64,000 nucleotides of DNA from the NCBI GenBank assembly GCA_964479535.1, contig CAYZMM010000015.1, positions 1 to 64,000 of the forward strand, given 5' to 3'. The notes below the pieces were generated by a model, which searched no databases, was not told where the DNA came from, and was given only the letters and a program-made list of their open reading frames with translations. Made by a program: the position numbers and the translations under genes. The stretch is from S015-6 sp964479535. GTDB taxonomy: Bacteria; Desulfobacterota; DSWW01. Of the stretch, positions 41,919 to 50,460 are shown in pieces. Every line of letters begins with the position of its first letter. Within the stretch, counting starts at the first letter, position 1.

Positions 41919-44078
41919 ATGAGCAAGAAGACCTATTCGCTGCGCGTTGTTGAAGCCCTCAAGAAGGACGTGGGCCTCCATGTCGTACGGATCGACAAGC
42001 ACGACATGAGCAGGCTCGGGATCAAGCCGGGCGATATCGTACTGATAAAGGGGAAGCAGAAGACGCTTGCCCGGGCCATGCATTCCCTCATGTACGACCG
42101 CGGCAACTCGCAGATCCAGATGGACGGTGTGCTTCGGGAGAACGCGGGAATCGGCCTGGACGAAAAGGTGGAGGTGACCCGGGCATCTCCCCAAAACGCA
42201 ACGCAGATCCGGCTCTCCCTCGTCCACCCCGACACGGCCACGAGGACGCAGGATCCGGAGTACATCCGGCGGGTGATTCAGGGAATGCCCCTGGTGGTGG
42301 GGAACCAGTTCCGAGTGCGCTTCATGGGCTCGGGCTTCCGGCTCTACCGGCTCGTCGAGGCCCAGTCCTACCAGGAGATCGTCATCGGGCCACAGACCGA
42401 AATCCAGATCGAGCAGAGGGGCCCGACGGAGGGGGTGGACAAGCGCAAGACGGGGATCACCTACGAGGACATCGGCGGTCTCTGGGAGGAGATCCAGCGA
42501 ATCCGGGAGATGATCGAGCTGCCCTTGAAGCACCCCCAGGTCTTTCAGCGGCTCGGGATCGATCCGCCGAAGGGCGTTCTTCTGCACGGTCCGCCCGGCA
42601 CGGGCAAGACCCTGATCGCAAAGGCGGTGGCGAACGAGGCGAACATCCACTTCATCAGCGTGAACGGCCCCGAAATCGTCAACAAGTTCTATGGGGAGAG
42701 CGAGGCGCAGATCCGGGGGCTTTTCGAAGAGGCTGCGGAGAAGGCTCCCAGCATCCTGTTCATCGATGAAATCGACGCCATCTCGCCGAAGCGGACCGAG
42801 GTGACCGGGGAGGTGGAAAAGCGGATCGTGGCCCAGCTGCTCGCCCTGATGGACGGCCTGAAGTCCCGGGGAGAGGTGATCGTGATCGGAGCCACGAACA
42901 TCCCGAACGTGATCGATCCGGCCCTGCGACGGCCGGGTCGTTTCGATCGAGAGATCGCCACCAAGATCCCCGACAAGCAGGCCCGTCTGGAGATTCTCCA
43001 GATCCACACGCTGGGCATGCCCCTGGGCGAGGACGTGGGCCTCGAAAAGCTCGCGGAGATCACCCACGGCTTCGTCGGGGCGGACCTGGAGGCGCTGTGC
43101 CGGGAGGCGGCTTTGTACCGGCTTCGTACCCTCATGGAGACCACCGACATGCTTCAGGAGGGGCTTCCCATGGAACGGATGGAGGAGTTGACCCTCACGA
43201 TGGACGATTTCCTGAGCGCCCTGAAGATGGTCGACCCTTCGGCCATCCGGGAGATCTTCGTCGAGATCCCGGAAGTTCGGTGGGAGGACATCGGCGGCCT
43301 GGAGGAGGTCAAGGCCAGGCTTCAGCAGATCGTCGAGTGGCCCATTCAGTATCGGGAGCTCTTCAAGGAGATGGATTGCCCCCCTCCCACGGGCATCCTG
43401 CTGACGGGACCGCCCGGCACCGGCAAGACCATGCTCGGGAAGGCGCTGGCCACCGAGACCCAGCGGAACTTCATTGCCATCAAGGGGCCGGAACTCATAT
43501 CGAAGTGGGTGGGGGAGAGCGAAAAAGGGGTCCGGGAGGTCTTCCGTAAGGCGAGGCTGGCTGCCCCCAGTATCCTGTTCTTCGACGAGGTCGATGCGCT
43601 TCTCCCGGTCCGTGGCCCCGGAGACTCGGACGCCCGGGTTACCGAGAAGGTGATCAGCCAGTTCCTGACGGAGATGGACGGAATCGAGGTGGTGGGGGAC
43701 GTCATCGTGCTTGCTGCCACGAACCGGGCGGACCTGCTCGATCCCGCGATCCTGCGGGCAGGCAGGTTCGATGTGATCCTCGAGCTCGACGTGCCTGGCC
43801 TGGAGGCTCGCAAGAAGATTCTTGCCGTGCAGAACGAAGGACGCCCCGTGAGCGGCAAGGTGGACCTGGACGAGATCGCCCTGCTGACCGAAGGCTTCGT
43901 GGGCTCGGAAATCGCCTGGGTATGCGACCGCGCTCTGGGACTCGCCATCGGGGATTACATTCGAGACCATCCGGACCGATGCGAGGAACCGCCCTTCGAG
44001 GTGAAGATGCGAAAGCGGCACTTCCTCGAGGCACTGGACGAGTATAAGAGCAGAAAGAAGGATTGGTTGCCCCAGTGA
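41919..44078 (+). CDS. CDC48/VCP-type AAA+ ATPase (archaeal type)
   Basis: A 719-residue tandem AAA+ unfoldase. Residues 1-90 form the CDC48 N double-psi barrel (KKTYSLRVVEALKKDVG, GIKPGDIVLIKGK), 100-165 the CDC48-2 domain, then D1 and D2. Walker A motifs GPPGTGKT are at residues 224 and 497; Walker B sites read ILFIDEIDA and ILFFDEVDAL; arginine-finger regions are ALRRPGRFDRE and ILRAGRFD, where D2 has Ala in place of Pro. No C-terminal proteasome-docking HbYX motif is seen. Cdc48 proteins are general in archaea and eukaryotes but scattered in bacteria. The upstream ubiquitin-like gene makes a tag-and-unfoldase pair conceivable. Confidence 0.92.
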   Translation: MSKKTYSLRVVEALKKDVGLHVVRIDKHDMSRLGIKPGDIVLIKGKQKTLARAMHSLMYDRGNSQIQMDGVLRENAGIGLDEKVEVTRASPQNATQIRLSLVHPDTATRTQDPEYIRRVIQGMPLVVGNQFRVRFMGSGFRLYRLVEAQSYQEIVIGPQTEIQIEQRGPTEGVDKRKTGITYEDIGGLWEEIQRIREMIELPLKHPQVFQRLGIDPPKGVLLHGPPGTGKTLIAKAVANEANIHFISVNGPEIVNKFYGESEAQIRGLFEEAAEKAPSILFIDEIDAISPKRTEVTGEVEKRIVAQLLALMDGLKSRGEVIVIGATNIPNVIDPALRRPGRFDREIATKIPDKQARLEILQIHTLGMPLGEDVGLEKLAEITHGFVGADLEALCREAALYRLRTLMETTDMLQEGLPMERMEELTLTMDDFLSALKMVDPSAIREIFVEIPEVRWEDIGGLEEVKARLQQIVEWPIQYRELFKEMDCPPPTGILLTGPPGTGKTMLGKALATETQRNFIAIKGPELISKWVGESEKGVREVFRKARLAAPSILFFDEVDALLPVRGPGDSDARVTEKVISQFLTEMDGIEVVGDVIVLAATNRADLLDPAILRAGRFDVILELDVPGLEARKKILAVQNEGRPVSGKVDLDEIALLTEGFVGSEIAWVCDRALGLAIGDYIRDHPDRCEEPPFEVKMRKRHFLEALDEYKSRKKDWLPQ

Positions 44079-44182
44079 TCCCCGCAACCCCTGTGCCGCT
44101 GCGGGATCTTTTCCCTACAGACCCGTCCCTGTGAAGGGCTCGAATCGTTCCGCTCATTCCATGAGCGGGAAGGAGGAGGATC

Positions 44183-44755
44183 ATGACGAATGCACGAGAT
44201 CCGCAGGGGCCTCAGGTCCCGGATACAATTCGAAAGAGGCTCCGGTTGCCGGCCACCAGCCAGCTCGGGTTCGTGGTCCGCGACACGGACGAGACGGCCC
44301 GCTACTACGAGCAGGTCTTCGGTCTGGGCCCATGGTCGATCATGGACGGCGAAACGGCTTCCTGTACGAACCGCGGCAAGCCGGTCACGATTCGCGGAAA
44401 AATCGGTGTCGCGCAGGTGGGCCCGGTTCAGTTCGAGCTGATACAGATCCTGGAGGGGGAGAGCATCCACTCGGAATTTTTCGAGGAACGCGGCGAAGGG
44501 CTCCATCATGTCGGGTTCCACGTCCGGGATCTCGATGCGCGGCTCGCCGCCTGCAGGGAAGCGGGCATCGAGGTCCTCCAGCGCGGAACCATCAAGCAGG
44601 GCCCCATCACCATCGACTACGCCTACCTGGACACCGTCTCGATCGGAGGGGTCGTCTTCGAGTATATCCAGTACAGCCTGGGTCCGGTTCCGGTCGTATT
44701 TCCGCCCCTGCTGATGAAAGGGCTCTCCATCCTCGGCGCCAGGGCGATGAAATAG
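44183..44755 (+). CDS. VOC (glyoxalase/methylmalonyl-CoA epimerase-like) protein
   Basis: A 190-residue vicinal-oxygen-chelate fold protein with two beta-alpha-beta-beta-beta modules: QLGFVVRDTDETARYYEQVF in the first and GLHHVGFHVRDLDARLAACR in the second. Metal ligands expected are the His of LHHVGFH and Glu residues in FELIQILEGES and VFEYIQYS. Methylmalonyl-CoA epimerase is one possibility, but the family is broad. A strong AAGGAGGAGGATC site precedes the ATG. It starts 104 bases after the CDC48 gene on the same strand and converges with the MBL-fold gene. Confidence 0.8.
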   Translation: MTNARDPQGPQVPDTIRKRLRLPATSQLGFVVRDTDETARYYEQVFGLGPWSIMDGETASCTNRGKPVTIRGKIGVAQVGPVQFELIQILEGESIHSEFFEERGEGLHHVGFHVRDLDARLAACREAGIEVLQRGTIKQGPITIDYAYLDTVSIGGVVFEYIQYSLGPVPVVFPPLLMKGLSILGARAMK

Positions 44756-44759
44756 CCAT

Positions 44760-44800
44760 AAGTTCAAAGTTCAAAGGTTAAAGGTCAAAGGAAAAAAGGA
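44760..44800. repeat. Degenerate AAAGGTC/AAAGTTC tandem repeat
   Basis: Four or five imperfect copies of a 7-8 base unit (AAGTTCAA, AGTTCAAA, GGTTAAA, GGTCAAA) run together directly after the VOC gene. Comparable runs were noted at 21690 and 58546. Confidence 0.45.
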
Positions 44801-44917
44801 AGCTGTCCGAGGACTCGCCAAATCGGGCATCGCGCGGGATTCTTGCGCTCAATCTTGTGCCCTATCCATCATCCTTGTCTCTTTCACCTTTTACCTTATA
44901 CCTGCGGCTATGCCGCC

Positions 44918-45631
44918 TTAAGGTATCCGCTTCCGCTGGCCAACCGAGAATGCATGCAACGGAAGCAGGATGTCCGCCATCTCCCTGAAGCGCTGGATCG
45001 AGTCGTAGGCTGCCAGCGCATCCGTGTGCACCCCCGGGGCCACGGCAGGCCCCTTCTCGGGGAAGTTTCCCTCGTTGCAGCAGAAGCCGGCGATACCCAC
45101 CTTGCCCTGGCTCGTCTGGATCAGAACGGACTGGGTTCCCGGCGTGTGTCCCGGCGATGGGACGACCCGGATGCCGTCGGCGATCTCCGACTCGCCCTCC
45201 AGCGTGACCACCTCCACGTCGTCGAGCAAGTCCGGATAGTACCGGTGGTCGATCGGGTGGGGTTCCTCGAAGAAGTCCAGTTCGGCCTTCTGTACATACA
45301 CTCTGGCGTTCGTGCACTTGTAGTCGTTTTCGCAGTGGTCGTTGTGAAGGTGGGTGTGGATGATGACATCGATCTCTTCCGGCTCCAGGTCTACGCTCGC
45401 GAGGGCGTCCTCGAAGTCGAGGATCTCCACACCGTGCTCTGCGCCGATTTCGGGGGGCACGACGAACTGCTCCAGTCCTGTGTCGACGAGGATCCTCTGT
45501 TCGCCTCCCTCCAGGTAGAAGACGTAGATGGGGATCCATATCCTTCGACCGTAGCCTTTCAGGTAGGTCATGACCCCCTGGTCCGTTTCGTTGGCTCCGA
45601 CGATGAGGGGATGAATCGTGTAATCCGCCAT
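44918..45631 (-). CDS. MBL-fold hydrolase, N-acyl-homoserine-lactonase-like
   Basis: A 237-residue metallo-beta-lactamase fold protein. The metal motif is HTHLHNDHCEN (HxHxDH), with the later His in SPGHTPGTQSV and the final His in LPLHAFS. Residue spacing and the N-terminal YVFYLEGGEQRILVDTGL resemble AHL lactonases, which open homoserine lactones, although other esterases of this group exist. A hairpin (GCGGC/GCCGC, 44904-44916) lies just after its stop. It is 15 bases downstream of the SagB-type gene and likely co-transcribed. Confidence 0.82.
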   Translation of the reverse strand: MADYTIHPLIVGANETDQGVMTYLKGYGRRIWIPIYVFYLEGGEQRILVDTGLEQFVVPPEIGAEHGVEILDFEDALASVDLEPEEIDVIIHTHLHNDHCENDYKCTNARVYVQKAELDFFEEPHPIDHRYYPDLLDDVEVVTLEGESEIADGIRVVPSPGHTPGTQSVLIQTSQGKVGIAGFCCNEGNFPEKGPAVAPGVHTDALAAYDSIQRFREMADILLPLHAFSVGQRKRIP

Positions 45632-45646
45632 GCTCGACTCCTTGCT

Positions 45647-46336
45647 CTATCGCTGTCGTTCCCGACCCACGGGCATCACGATGAGGGGTTCATGCGCAGG
45701 AGGCAGCTGAAGGGCCCCGGCCAGCACGTCGTCGTCGAAGGCGCCAACGATCCCGGCAGCCAGCCCGAGGGCCTCGGCCTGTAGGAATATGTTCTGCCCC
45801 GCGTGGCCGGCCTCCATGACCCCGTACCTTCGGCCCCGGGACCCATACTTCCCCTCGATCCGCCCATACTCCACGGTGAGGACCAGGGAGACGGGGGCAT
45901 CGGCCATCCACATCTGTTTCAGGCTGGCCCTCGCCGTTTCCTTTCTGCGATCCCCGGAAGCGACCCGCTCCAGGCCATGACGCGAGGGCAGGTAGTGGTA
46001 GATGCCTGCGTCCAGACCCTGCACCGAACCTTCACCCACCACCGCGTAGAGGTCCAGGGGATAGAGAGCGCCTGCCGAGGGGGCCGAACGGAAGCGGCCT
46101 CCGGCACCGGTAATCCCCTGCGCCGCCCACAGAAGCTGGGCCAGTTGCTCCAGGAGGATCGGGTCTGGCTGAAAGGCCCGACAGGTCCTCCTCGAGGCAA
46201 TCGCTTCTTCCAGCGAGACCGAACCCTCGGTCTTCGGATCGGGCAAGGGAAGCATGCCCTTCTCCCCGTGAAGATGGACCGGCACGGCGAGGAGGAGCAT
46301 CGTGCAGGCGAGTTTCCGTAGGGTGGGCAGGTTCAC
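45647..46336 (-). CDS. SagB/ThcOx-type nitroreductase-fold dehydrogenase
   Basis: A 229-residue FMN protein with an N-terminal hydrophobic signal-like segment (ACTMLLLAVPVHLHG), so it may be exported. Family motifs are AIASRRTCRAF, GRFRSAPSAGALYPLDLY, GVMEAGHAGQNIFLQAEALG and GAFDDD near the C-terminus. SagB relatives oxidise azolines in peptides, but stand-alone members like this one are common and have no known substrate. The start is a GTG at 46336 that overlaps the stop of a short upstream frame. Neither a YcaO nor a leader peptide gene is nearby, so a RiPP role is not supported. Confidence 0.82.
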   Translation of the reverse strand: MNLPTLRKLACTMLLLAVPVHLHGEKGMLPLPDPKTEGSVSLEEAIASRRTCRAFQPDPILLEQLAQLLWAAQGITGAGGRFRSAPSAGALYPLDLYAVVGEGSVQGLDAGIYHYLPSRHGLERVASGDRRKETARASLKQMWMADAPVSLVLTVEYGRIEGKYGSRGRRYGVMEAGHAGQNIFLQAEALGLAAGIVGAFDDDVLAGALQLPPAHEPLIVMPVGRERQR

Positions 46337-46427
46337 GGCTCGACCTCGTCATCACCGCGGAGCTTGCGGGCGATCTCCCGGACGTGATGACCGGCATGGC
46401 AGGCGGAGGCTCCCGAAGGACCAGGGC

Positions 46428-46772
46428 TCAGTGGTAATCGTGCGTGCCTTCGACCACCTCGACACCGAACTTGTCCTCGAGCATCGCCCGGAGATCTTCA
46501 ACCTTGCGATTGGGGCAATCCGGTTTCGCGTTGACCATGCACGAGCTCAGATAGATCTTGTCCGGCTTGATCTCCGAGAGCTTCATGGCCATGCCCATGT
46601 TCGGGACCGTGGGCCTCCCGGGGCACTCGCACTTCACGAAGGCCACGACCTGAGAAGGTTCCTCGAACTTGCCTTCTCCAAGAGCGGCCGCCTTCAGGCA
46701 TCTCCACTCGCCCGGGCAACCGTAGCCCGCGTCCATATAGGAACCGCAACCGATGATCGCAATCTTCTTCAT
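46428..46772 (-). CDS. CGGC-domain protein
   Basis: A 114-residue protein of the CGGC domain family, common in anaerobes. It begins MKKIAIIGCGSYMDAG and has conserved cysteines in YGCPGEWRC, VKCECPGRP, SSCMVNAKPDCP and a C-terminal His. These may bind an Fe-S cluster or another metal; the function is not known. GGAGG lies before the ATG. Between this gene and the SagB-type gene on the same strand is a 90-base stretch with a short open frame (see findings). Confidence 0.78.
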   Translation of the reverse strand: MKKIAIIGCGSYMDAGYGCPGEWRCLKAAALGEGKFEEPSQVVAFVKCECPGRPTVPNMGMAMKLSEIKPDKIYLSSCMVNAKPDCPNRKVEDLRAMLEDKFGVEVVEGTHDYH

Positions 46773-47158
46773 CCTTATGAGCCTCCTTCCTTGTATCGAA
46801 CCGATCTTCGCTCAGGGTCCTCTCGAGCTTTCCCTACCCTATGGGTCTGATTCCACAGAACAATCTCAGGCTCAGGATAGCCGGGCAACCGGCCAAAAGC
46901 AACCGAGCACGCAGGTCTGCGAGAGGATTCGATCGACTGGAAAAAAGTTCATACCCGACAATTATTTCGTATCCGGTCCGAGGGAGGTGCTTCCTACAGC
47001 AGAGGAAGCAAAGCCGACTGACCGATGAAAGCGAAACAAAAACAGTGAGTTCGGAGGAGGCCCCCCTTGCCCCCTCTGCGGCACTGATCTTGCACATTCC
47101 CAGGCTTCGCAAACATCGCGACGACCACCGGAAACCGCCAGACGTTGTGCAGGGACCC
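46773..47158. other. 386-base divergent intergenic region
   Basis: No gene was accepted. A small perfect hairpin with a GNRA loop, GCCGG-GCAA-CCGGC (46880-46893), and a second GCAG/CTGC stem near 46911-46920 lie in the probable leader of the HD-GYP gene. A known c-di-GMP riboswitch consensus was looked for and not found. Confidence 0.5.
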
Positions 47159-48637
47159 ATGTCACAAGCAGAATCGACCGTCAGACACCTTCCGTGCGAG
47201 GCGCAACCGGCTGCCCATTCCGGTCCGAATCCCTCCTCCGGAGCTACGCAGCGGCAGTATCAGTACCTGCGCAGCCGGACGGTCCAGCTCTCCACCCTGG
47301 CCAATGTGCTCATATTGGTCCTGACGGGATTCGTGGCCGGGTTCGTTCTGTTATCCAATTCCTCCACCATGGATTCCCGTTTCTCATCCGAACTGGGCAT
47401 TCCCGTGCGCTACCTGCTGCTCGGGTTCTGGATCCTGGCCTGTCTCTCCGTGGCCTACATCATGCGCAGTCAAATCCATCTCGAGAGGATGAAGGAAGAC
47501 GTGTTTCAGCGGCAGGCGCACCTTCATCACACGGAACGGTATGTCCGGGAGTTGGACAAGCTTCTCGAGGCTTGCCGGGCCATCCATGAGGAGAAGGATC
47601 CGGAGAGGATCCTCCAGGGCATCCTGGATACGACGATACGCGCGTTTCAACTCGACGAGTGCTCCATCCTTCTTTCAGATCCCACCACGAACCGGTTCCG
47701 TGTCTACAACCTGAGCACCCTGCAAACCGGCACGTCCGGGACGGAAGCGTACACGAGCGATGGAAAGCCCATGGAGACGGCCCTGACCGAAGAAGAGGAG
47801 GTTCTTTCGGGCCGTTTCGACCCTTCGGCCCAAGCTCCGGTCGGGGAGGGGGGCCGAGCCGTTTCCACGGCCATCTCCGTGCCTCTCTATCTGCGAAACG
47901 AGATGATCGGCGTGCTCAATGCGGACAAGCGTCGCTCGGGAGGAAGGTTCGACGCCCATCAGTTGAAGCTCCTCTACATCTTCGCCAGCCAGGTGGCCGT
48001 TTCGGTGGAGAACGTCCGTCTCCACGAGAATCTCAAGGAGAAGCTCCTCAACGCCGTGTCCACTCTGGCCATGGCCCTGGAAGCAAAGGACGCGTATACC
48101 CGGGGTCATTCCCAGCGTGTGAGCCACTATTCGGTACAGATTGCCCGGGAGATGGGACTCGAGGATCGGGAGATCGAGAACATACGCCTCGCCGGGATCC
48201 TGCACGATATCGGCAAGATCGGGATTCGAGACGAGATCCTTCACAAGAAGGGCAAGCTCACGGAAGAGGAGTGGAAGCAGATCCGAAAGCACCCGGAGGT
48301 TTCGGTAAGCATCCTGTCCCGCATTCCGGATCTGAAGGGGATCATGAAGATCATCCGCCACCACCACGAGCACTACAACGGGAAGGGCTATCCGAGCGGG
48401 CTGTCCGGGGAGCAAATTCCCCTGGGTGCCCGCATCCTCGCCGTCAGCGACATGCTGGACGCGCTGATCAGTGATCGGCCCTATCGAGAGAAGATCACCT
48501 TTATGGAGGCATTGGAGGAGATCCGGAAGGTGTCCGGCACCCAGCTGGACCCTCGAATCGTGGAGGCCCTCGAAAGGATCGTGGAAAGCCTTTCCCTCGA
48601 CCCCTCCGACATTCTCGTGCCCGCCGCAGTCGCCTGA
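47159..48637 (+). CDS. GAF-HD-GYP membrane phosphodiesterase
   Basis: A 492-residue probable cyclic-di-GMP phosphodiesterase. Two transmembrane helices (about residues 42-62 and 78-96) are followed by a coiled linker, a GAF domain (about 130-285) and the HD-GYP domain. Catalytic motifs are GILHDIGKIGIRD (HD), HHHEHYNGKGYPSG (with GKGYP in place of GYP context) and SDMLDALISDRPYR. The start is the ATG at 47159, the first position that gives a sensible N-terminus, although its ribosome site is weak. The upstream open frame to 46841 looks noncoding. A strong hairpin follows the stop. Confidence 0.88.
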   Translation: MSQAESTVRHLPCEAQPAAHSGPNPSSGATQRQYQYLRSRTVQLSTLANVLILVLTGFVAGFVLLSNSSTMDSRFSSELGIPVRYLLLGFWILACLSVAYIMRSQIHLERMKEDVFQRQAHLHHTERYVRELDKLLEACRAIHEEKDPERILQGILDTTIRAFQLDECSILLSDPTTNRFRVYNLSTLQTGTSGTEAYTSDGKPMETALTEEEEVLSGRFDPSAQAPVGEGGRAVSTAISVPLYLRNEMIGVLNADKRRSGGRFDAHQLKLLYIFASQVAVSVENVRLHENLKEKLLNAVSTLAMALEAKDAYTRGHSQRVSHYSVQIAREMGLEDREIENIRLAGILHDIGKIGIRDEILHKKGKLTEEEWKQIRKHPEVSVSILSRIPDLKGIMKIIRHHHEHYNGKGYPSGLSGEQIPLGARILAVSDMLDALISDRPYREKITFMEALEEIRKVSGTQLDPRIVEALERIVESLSLDPSDILVPAAVA

Positions 48638-48651
48638 CGGGCACGAACGTA

Positions 48652-48680
48652 AACGGGCGCCATCACCGATGGCGCCCGTT
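48652..48680. terminator. Bidirectional terminator hairpin
   Basis: A perfect 13-bp stem (AACGGGCGCCATC with GATGGCGCCCGTT) with a 3-base loop lies between the converging HD-GYP and dodecin genes. No T tract follows on either strand. Confidence 0.7.
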
Positions 48681-48723
48681 CGCCTGAAGCGCACCCCTCG
48701 ACATCCGGAAGAGGGGCGCAAGC

Positions 48724-48939
48724 CTATTCCTTGCCGATGTACTTGAAGGACACCTTTACCCTTGCTCGGTAGGCGGCAACCTTCCCCTCCTCGAGCTTCA
48801 TGTCGAGTTCCGAGATCTCTGCGATCCGAAGATCCTTGAGGCTCTTTGACGCCGTCTCCACGGCCGTCTTCGCTGCGTCTTCCCAGGACTTCGTGCTGGT
48901 GCCGACGAGTTCGATGATCTTGTAGGTGCTCTCCGCCAT
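48724..48939 (-). CDS. Dodecin family flavin-binding protein
   Basis: A 71-residue protein that assembles into a dodecamer and stores flavins. The family pattern YKIIELVGTSTKSWEDAAK with the flavin-stacking Trp, then SLKDLRIAEISELDMKLEEGKVAAYRARVKVSFKY, is complete. AAAAGGAGAGGAATC precedes the ATG. It is monocistronic and terminates at the shared hairpin. Confidence 0.93.
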   Translation of the reverse strand: MAESTYKIIELVGTSTKSWEDAAKTAVETASKSLKDLRIAEISELDMKLEEGKVAAYRARVKVSFKYIGKE

Positions 48940-49231
48940 GATTCCTCTCCTTTTCTCCTGAGTTTACCGATTTTTGCCCGTCCTTTACCCCTTGCTCCTC
49001 TTTCTCAGGGACTTGCAGACTCTTTGGTGAAACTCCCGTCGAGGATGCCGGTACTCTAACAGCATTGTATTCCTGGCACAAGCATTTTCTTCAGGCTTCA
49101 AGCATGCTTACAAGGTGTTTGTGCCGTTGCCGGCCTTCCGCGTCTTCTCCCTCACTGTTGCATCGCGCCCCCACGCTGGATACAGGATAGATGCACGGCA
49201 AATAGGGAATGTTCCTGATGAAGAGGTCCCT

Positions 49232-50434
49232 TCAAGCTCGGCGGAGAGATGCTGCGAGGTGTGACGGAATTCCGCAACCACCAAGGGCGGACTCTTCATC
49301 GTCCGGGTCCTCGTAGGAGAAGATCTCCCCTGCGTGGTTGCGCAGGAATACCCGGGTCCCCTCTCGGGACACAAAGGAGTCGGCCTGGAGAGAGACTTTT
49401 CCCCCTCTGCCCGGCAGGTCGACCATGAACCTCGGGACGGCCAGGCCCGTCGTGGTTCCCTGGAGGCCTGAGAGGATCTCGACACCCCTGGACAGCGGGG
49501 TTCGGAAGTGACCCGTGCCGGCCACCGGATCGCACTGGTGCAGGTAGTAAGGACGGACCCGGATGCGCAGAAGTCCGCGGCACAGATTCCTCATCGTCTC
49601 CACCCGATCGTTTACGCGCCTGAGAAGGACCGTCTGGTTGTTGACCGGAACACCGGATCTCAAGATCCTCTCGCAGGCCCGAGCCGCCTCCGGCGTGATC
49701 TCCCGGGGGTGATTGAACTGGGTGACCAGCCAGAGGGGCCCGTGCTTCTCGAGGATTTGGCAGAGGCCGGGCGTGACGCGTTGAGGCATCGCCACCGGAA
49801 CCCGGCTTCCGATGCGGACGATCTCGACGTGCCGAACCTTGCGGATCCTCGCAAGGATCTCCTCCAGTCGATGGTCCGGCAGGATGAGCGGATCTCCCCC
49901 GGAGAGCAGAACGTCCCTCACCTCCTCGTGTCGTTCCAGATAGTCGATCACCTTCGTCCATCGGCGGTCGTCATCTTCCGGGGGCTTCCCCTTCCAGAGT
50001 CTCTTGCGAAAACAGTGCCTGCAGTGGACGGCACAACGATGGGTTGCCAGCACCACCGCCCGGTCCCGGTACCGGTGGATCAGGCCCGAGGCCACGGTGT
50101 GCGAATGCTCGCAGAGAGGGTCCAGCGAACCCGAATCGGAGGAACGGATTTCCGCCGGGTCCGGAAGCACCTGGATGCGGACGGGGTCCTCCGGGTCGTC
50201 CCACCGGATCAGGGAGAGGAAGTACGGTGTCACGACAAAGGGATAGGTGCGGGCAATTCCCGCCATCCGGTCCACTTCGTCCCTGGCGAGCCATGGGATC
50301 CGCTCCAGGTGCGCCGGCCGGTGCAGGCAGTGCGTGTACTGCCATTCCCAGGCGTTCCACTCGGCCGCGGACGCCCCGAAGTCGGCCGGTCCGAGGCGAA
50401 GGCGTCCCCTGGAAGAGGCGGCTTGTGTCGTCAT
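49232..50434 (-). CDS. KamA family radical SAM aminomutase
   Basis: A 400-residue radical SAM enzyme of the lysine 2,3-aminomutase family. The cluster motif is CAVHCRHCFRKR (CxxxCxxC). LLSGGDPLILPDHRLEEIL and the C-terminal PYYLHQCDPVAGTGHFRTP, PRFMVDLPGRGGKV segments belong to the PLP/substrate region. Family members make beta-lysine (an antibiotic or osmolyte precursor) or modify EF-P; the long C-terminus favours a true aminomutase. The start is the ATG at 50434 with GGAGGGG before it; an in-frame ATG 7 codons earlier lies within the ribosome site. It stands alone beside a degraded gene. Confidence 0.88.
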   Translation of the reverse strand: MTTQAASSRGRLRLGPADFGASAAEWNAWEWQYTHCLHRPAHLERIPWLARDEVDRMAGIARTYPFVVTPYFLSLIRWDDPEDPVRIQVLPDPAEIRSSDSGSLDPLCEHSHTVASGLIHRYRDRAVVLATHRCAVHCRHCFRKRLWKGKPPEDDDRRWTKVIDYLERHEEVRDVLLSGGDPLILPDHRLEEILARIRKVRHVEIVRIGSRVPVAMPQRVTPGLCQILEKHGPLWLVTQFNHPREITPEAARACERILRSGVPVNNQTVLLRRVNDRVETMRNLCRGLLRIRVRPYYLHQCDPVAGTGHFRTPLSRGVEILSGLQGTTTGLAVPRFMVDLPGRGGKVSLQADSFVSREGTRVFLRNHAGEIFSYEDPDDEESALGGCGIPSHLAASLRRA

Positions 50435-50460
50435 CAGTAACCCCTCCTTCCCCATGGATT

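Noticed and set aside
41262..44087. A 941-codon minus-strand frame opposite the MoaD/CDC48 genes
   Set aside because: The plus strand carries a complete tandem AAA+ ATPase with both Walker sites; the antisense frame is a codon-bias artefact.
45647..46336. RiPP biosynthesis locus suggested by the SagB-type protein
   Set aside because: No YcaO, leader peptide, LanB or transporter gene of that kind is adjacent; stand-alone SagB-like proteins are common.
46860..46960. Cyclic-di-GMP riboswitch in front of the HD-GYP gene
   Set aside because: Only isolated small stems were found; the conserved core of the GEMM class could not be matched.
46841..47158. N-terminal extension of the HD-GYP protein by 106 codons
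   Set aside because: The extension is Arg/Ser-rich with no ribosome site; the protein from 47159 already has a normal membrane N-terminus.
49095..49112. Palindrome AAGCATGCTT between the dodecin and KamA genes
   Set aside because: A single 10-base palindrome with no second copy or promoter overlap is not enough to call an operator.
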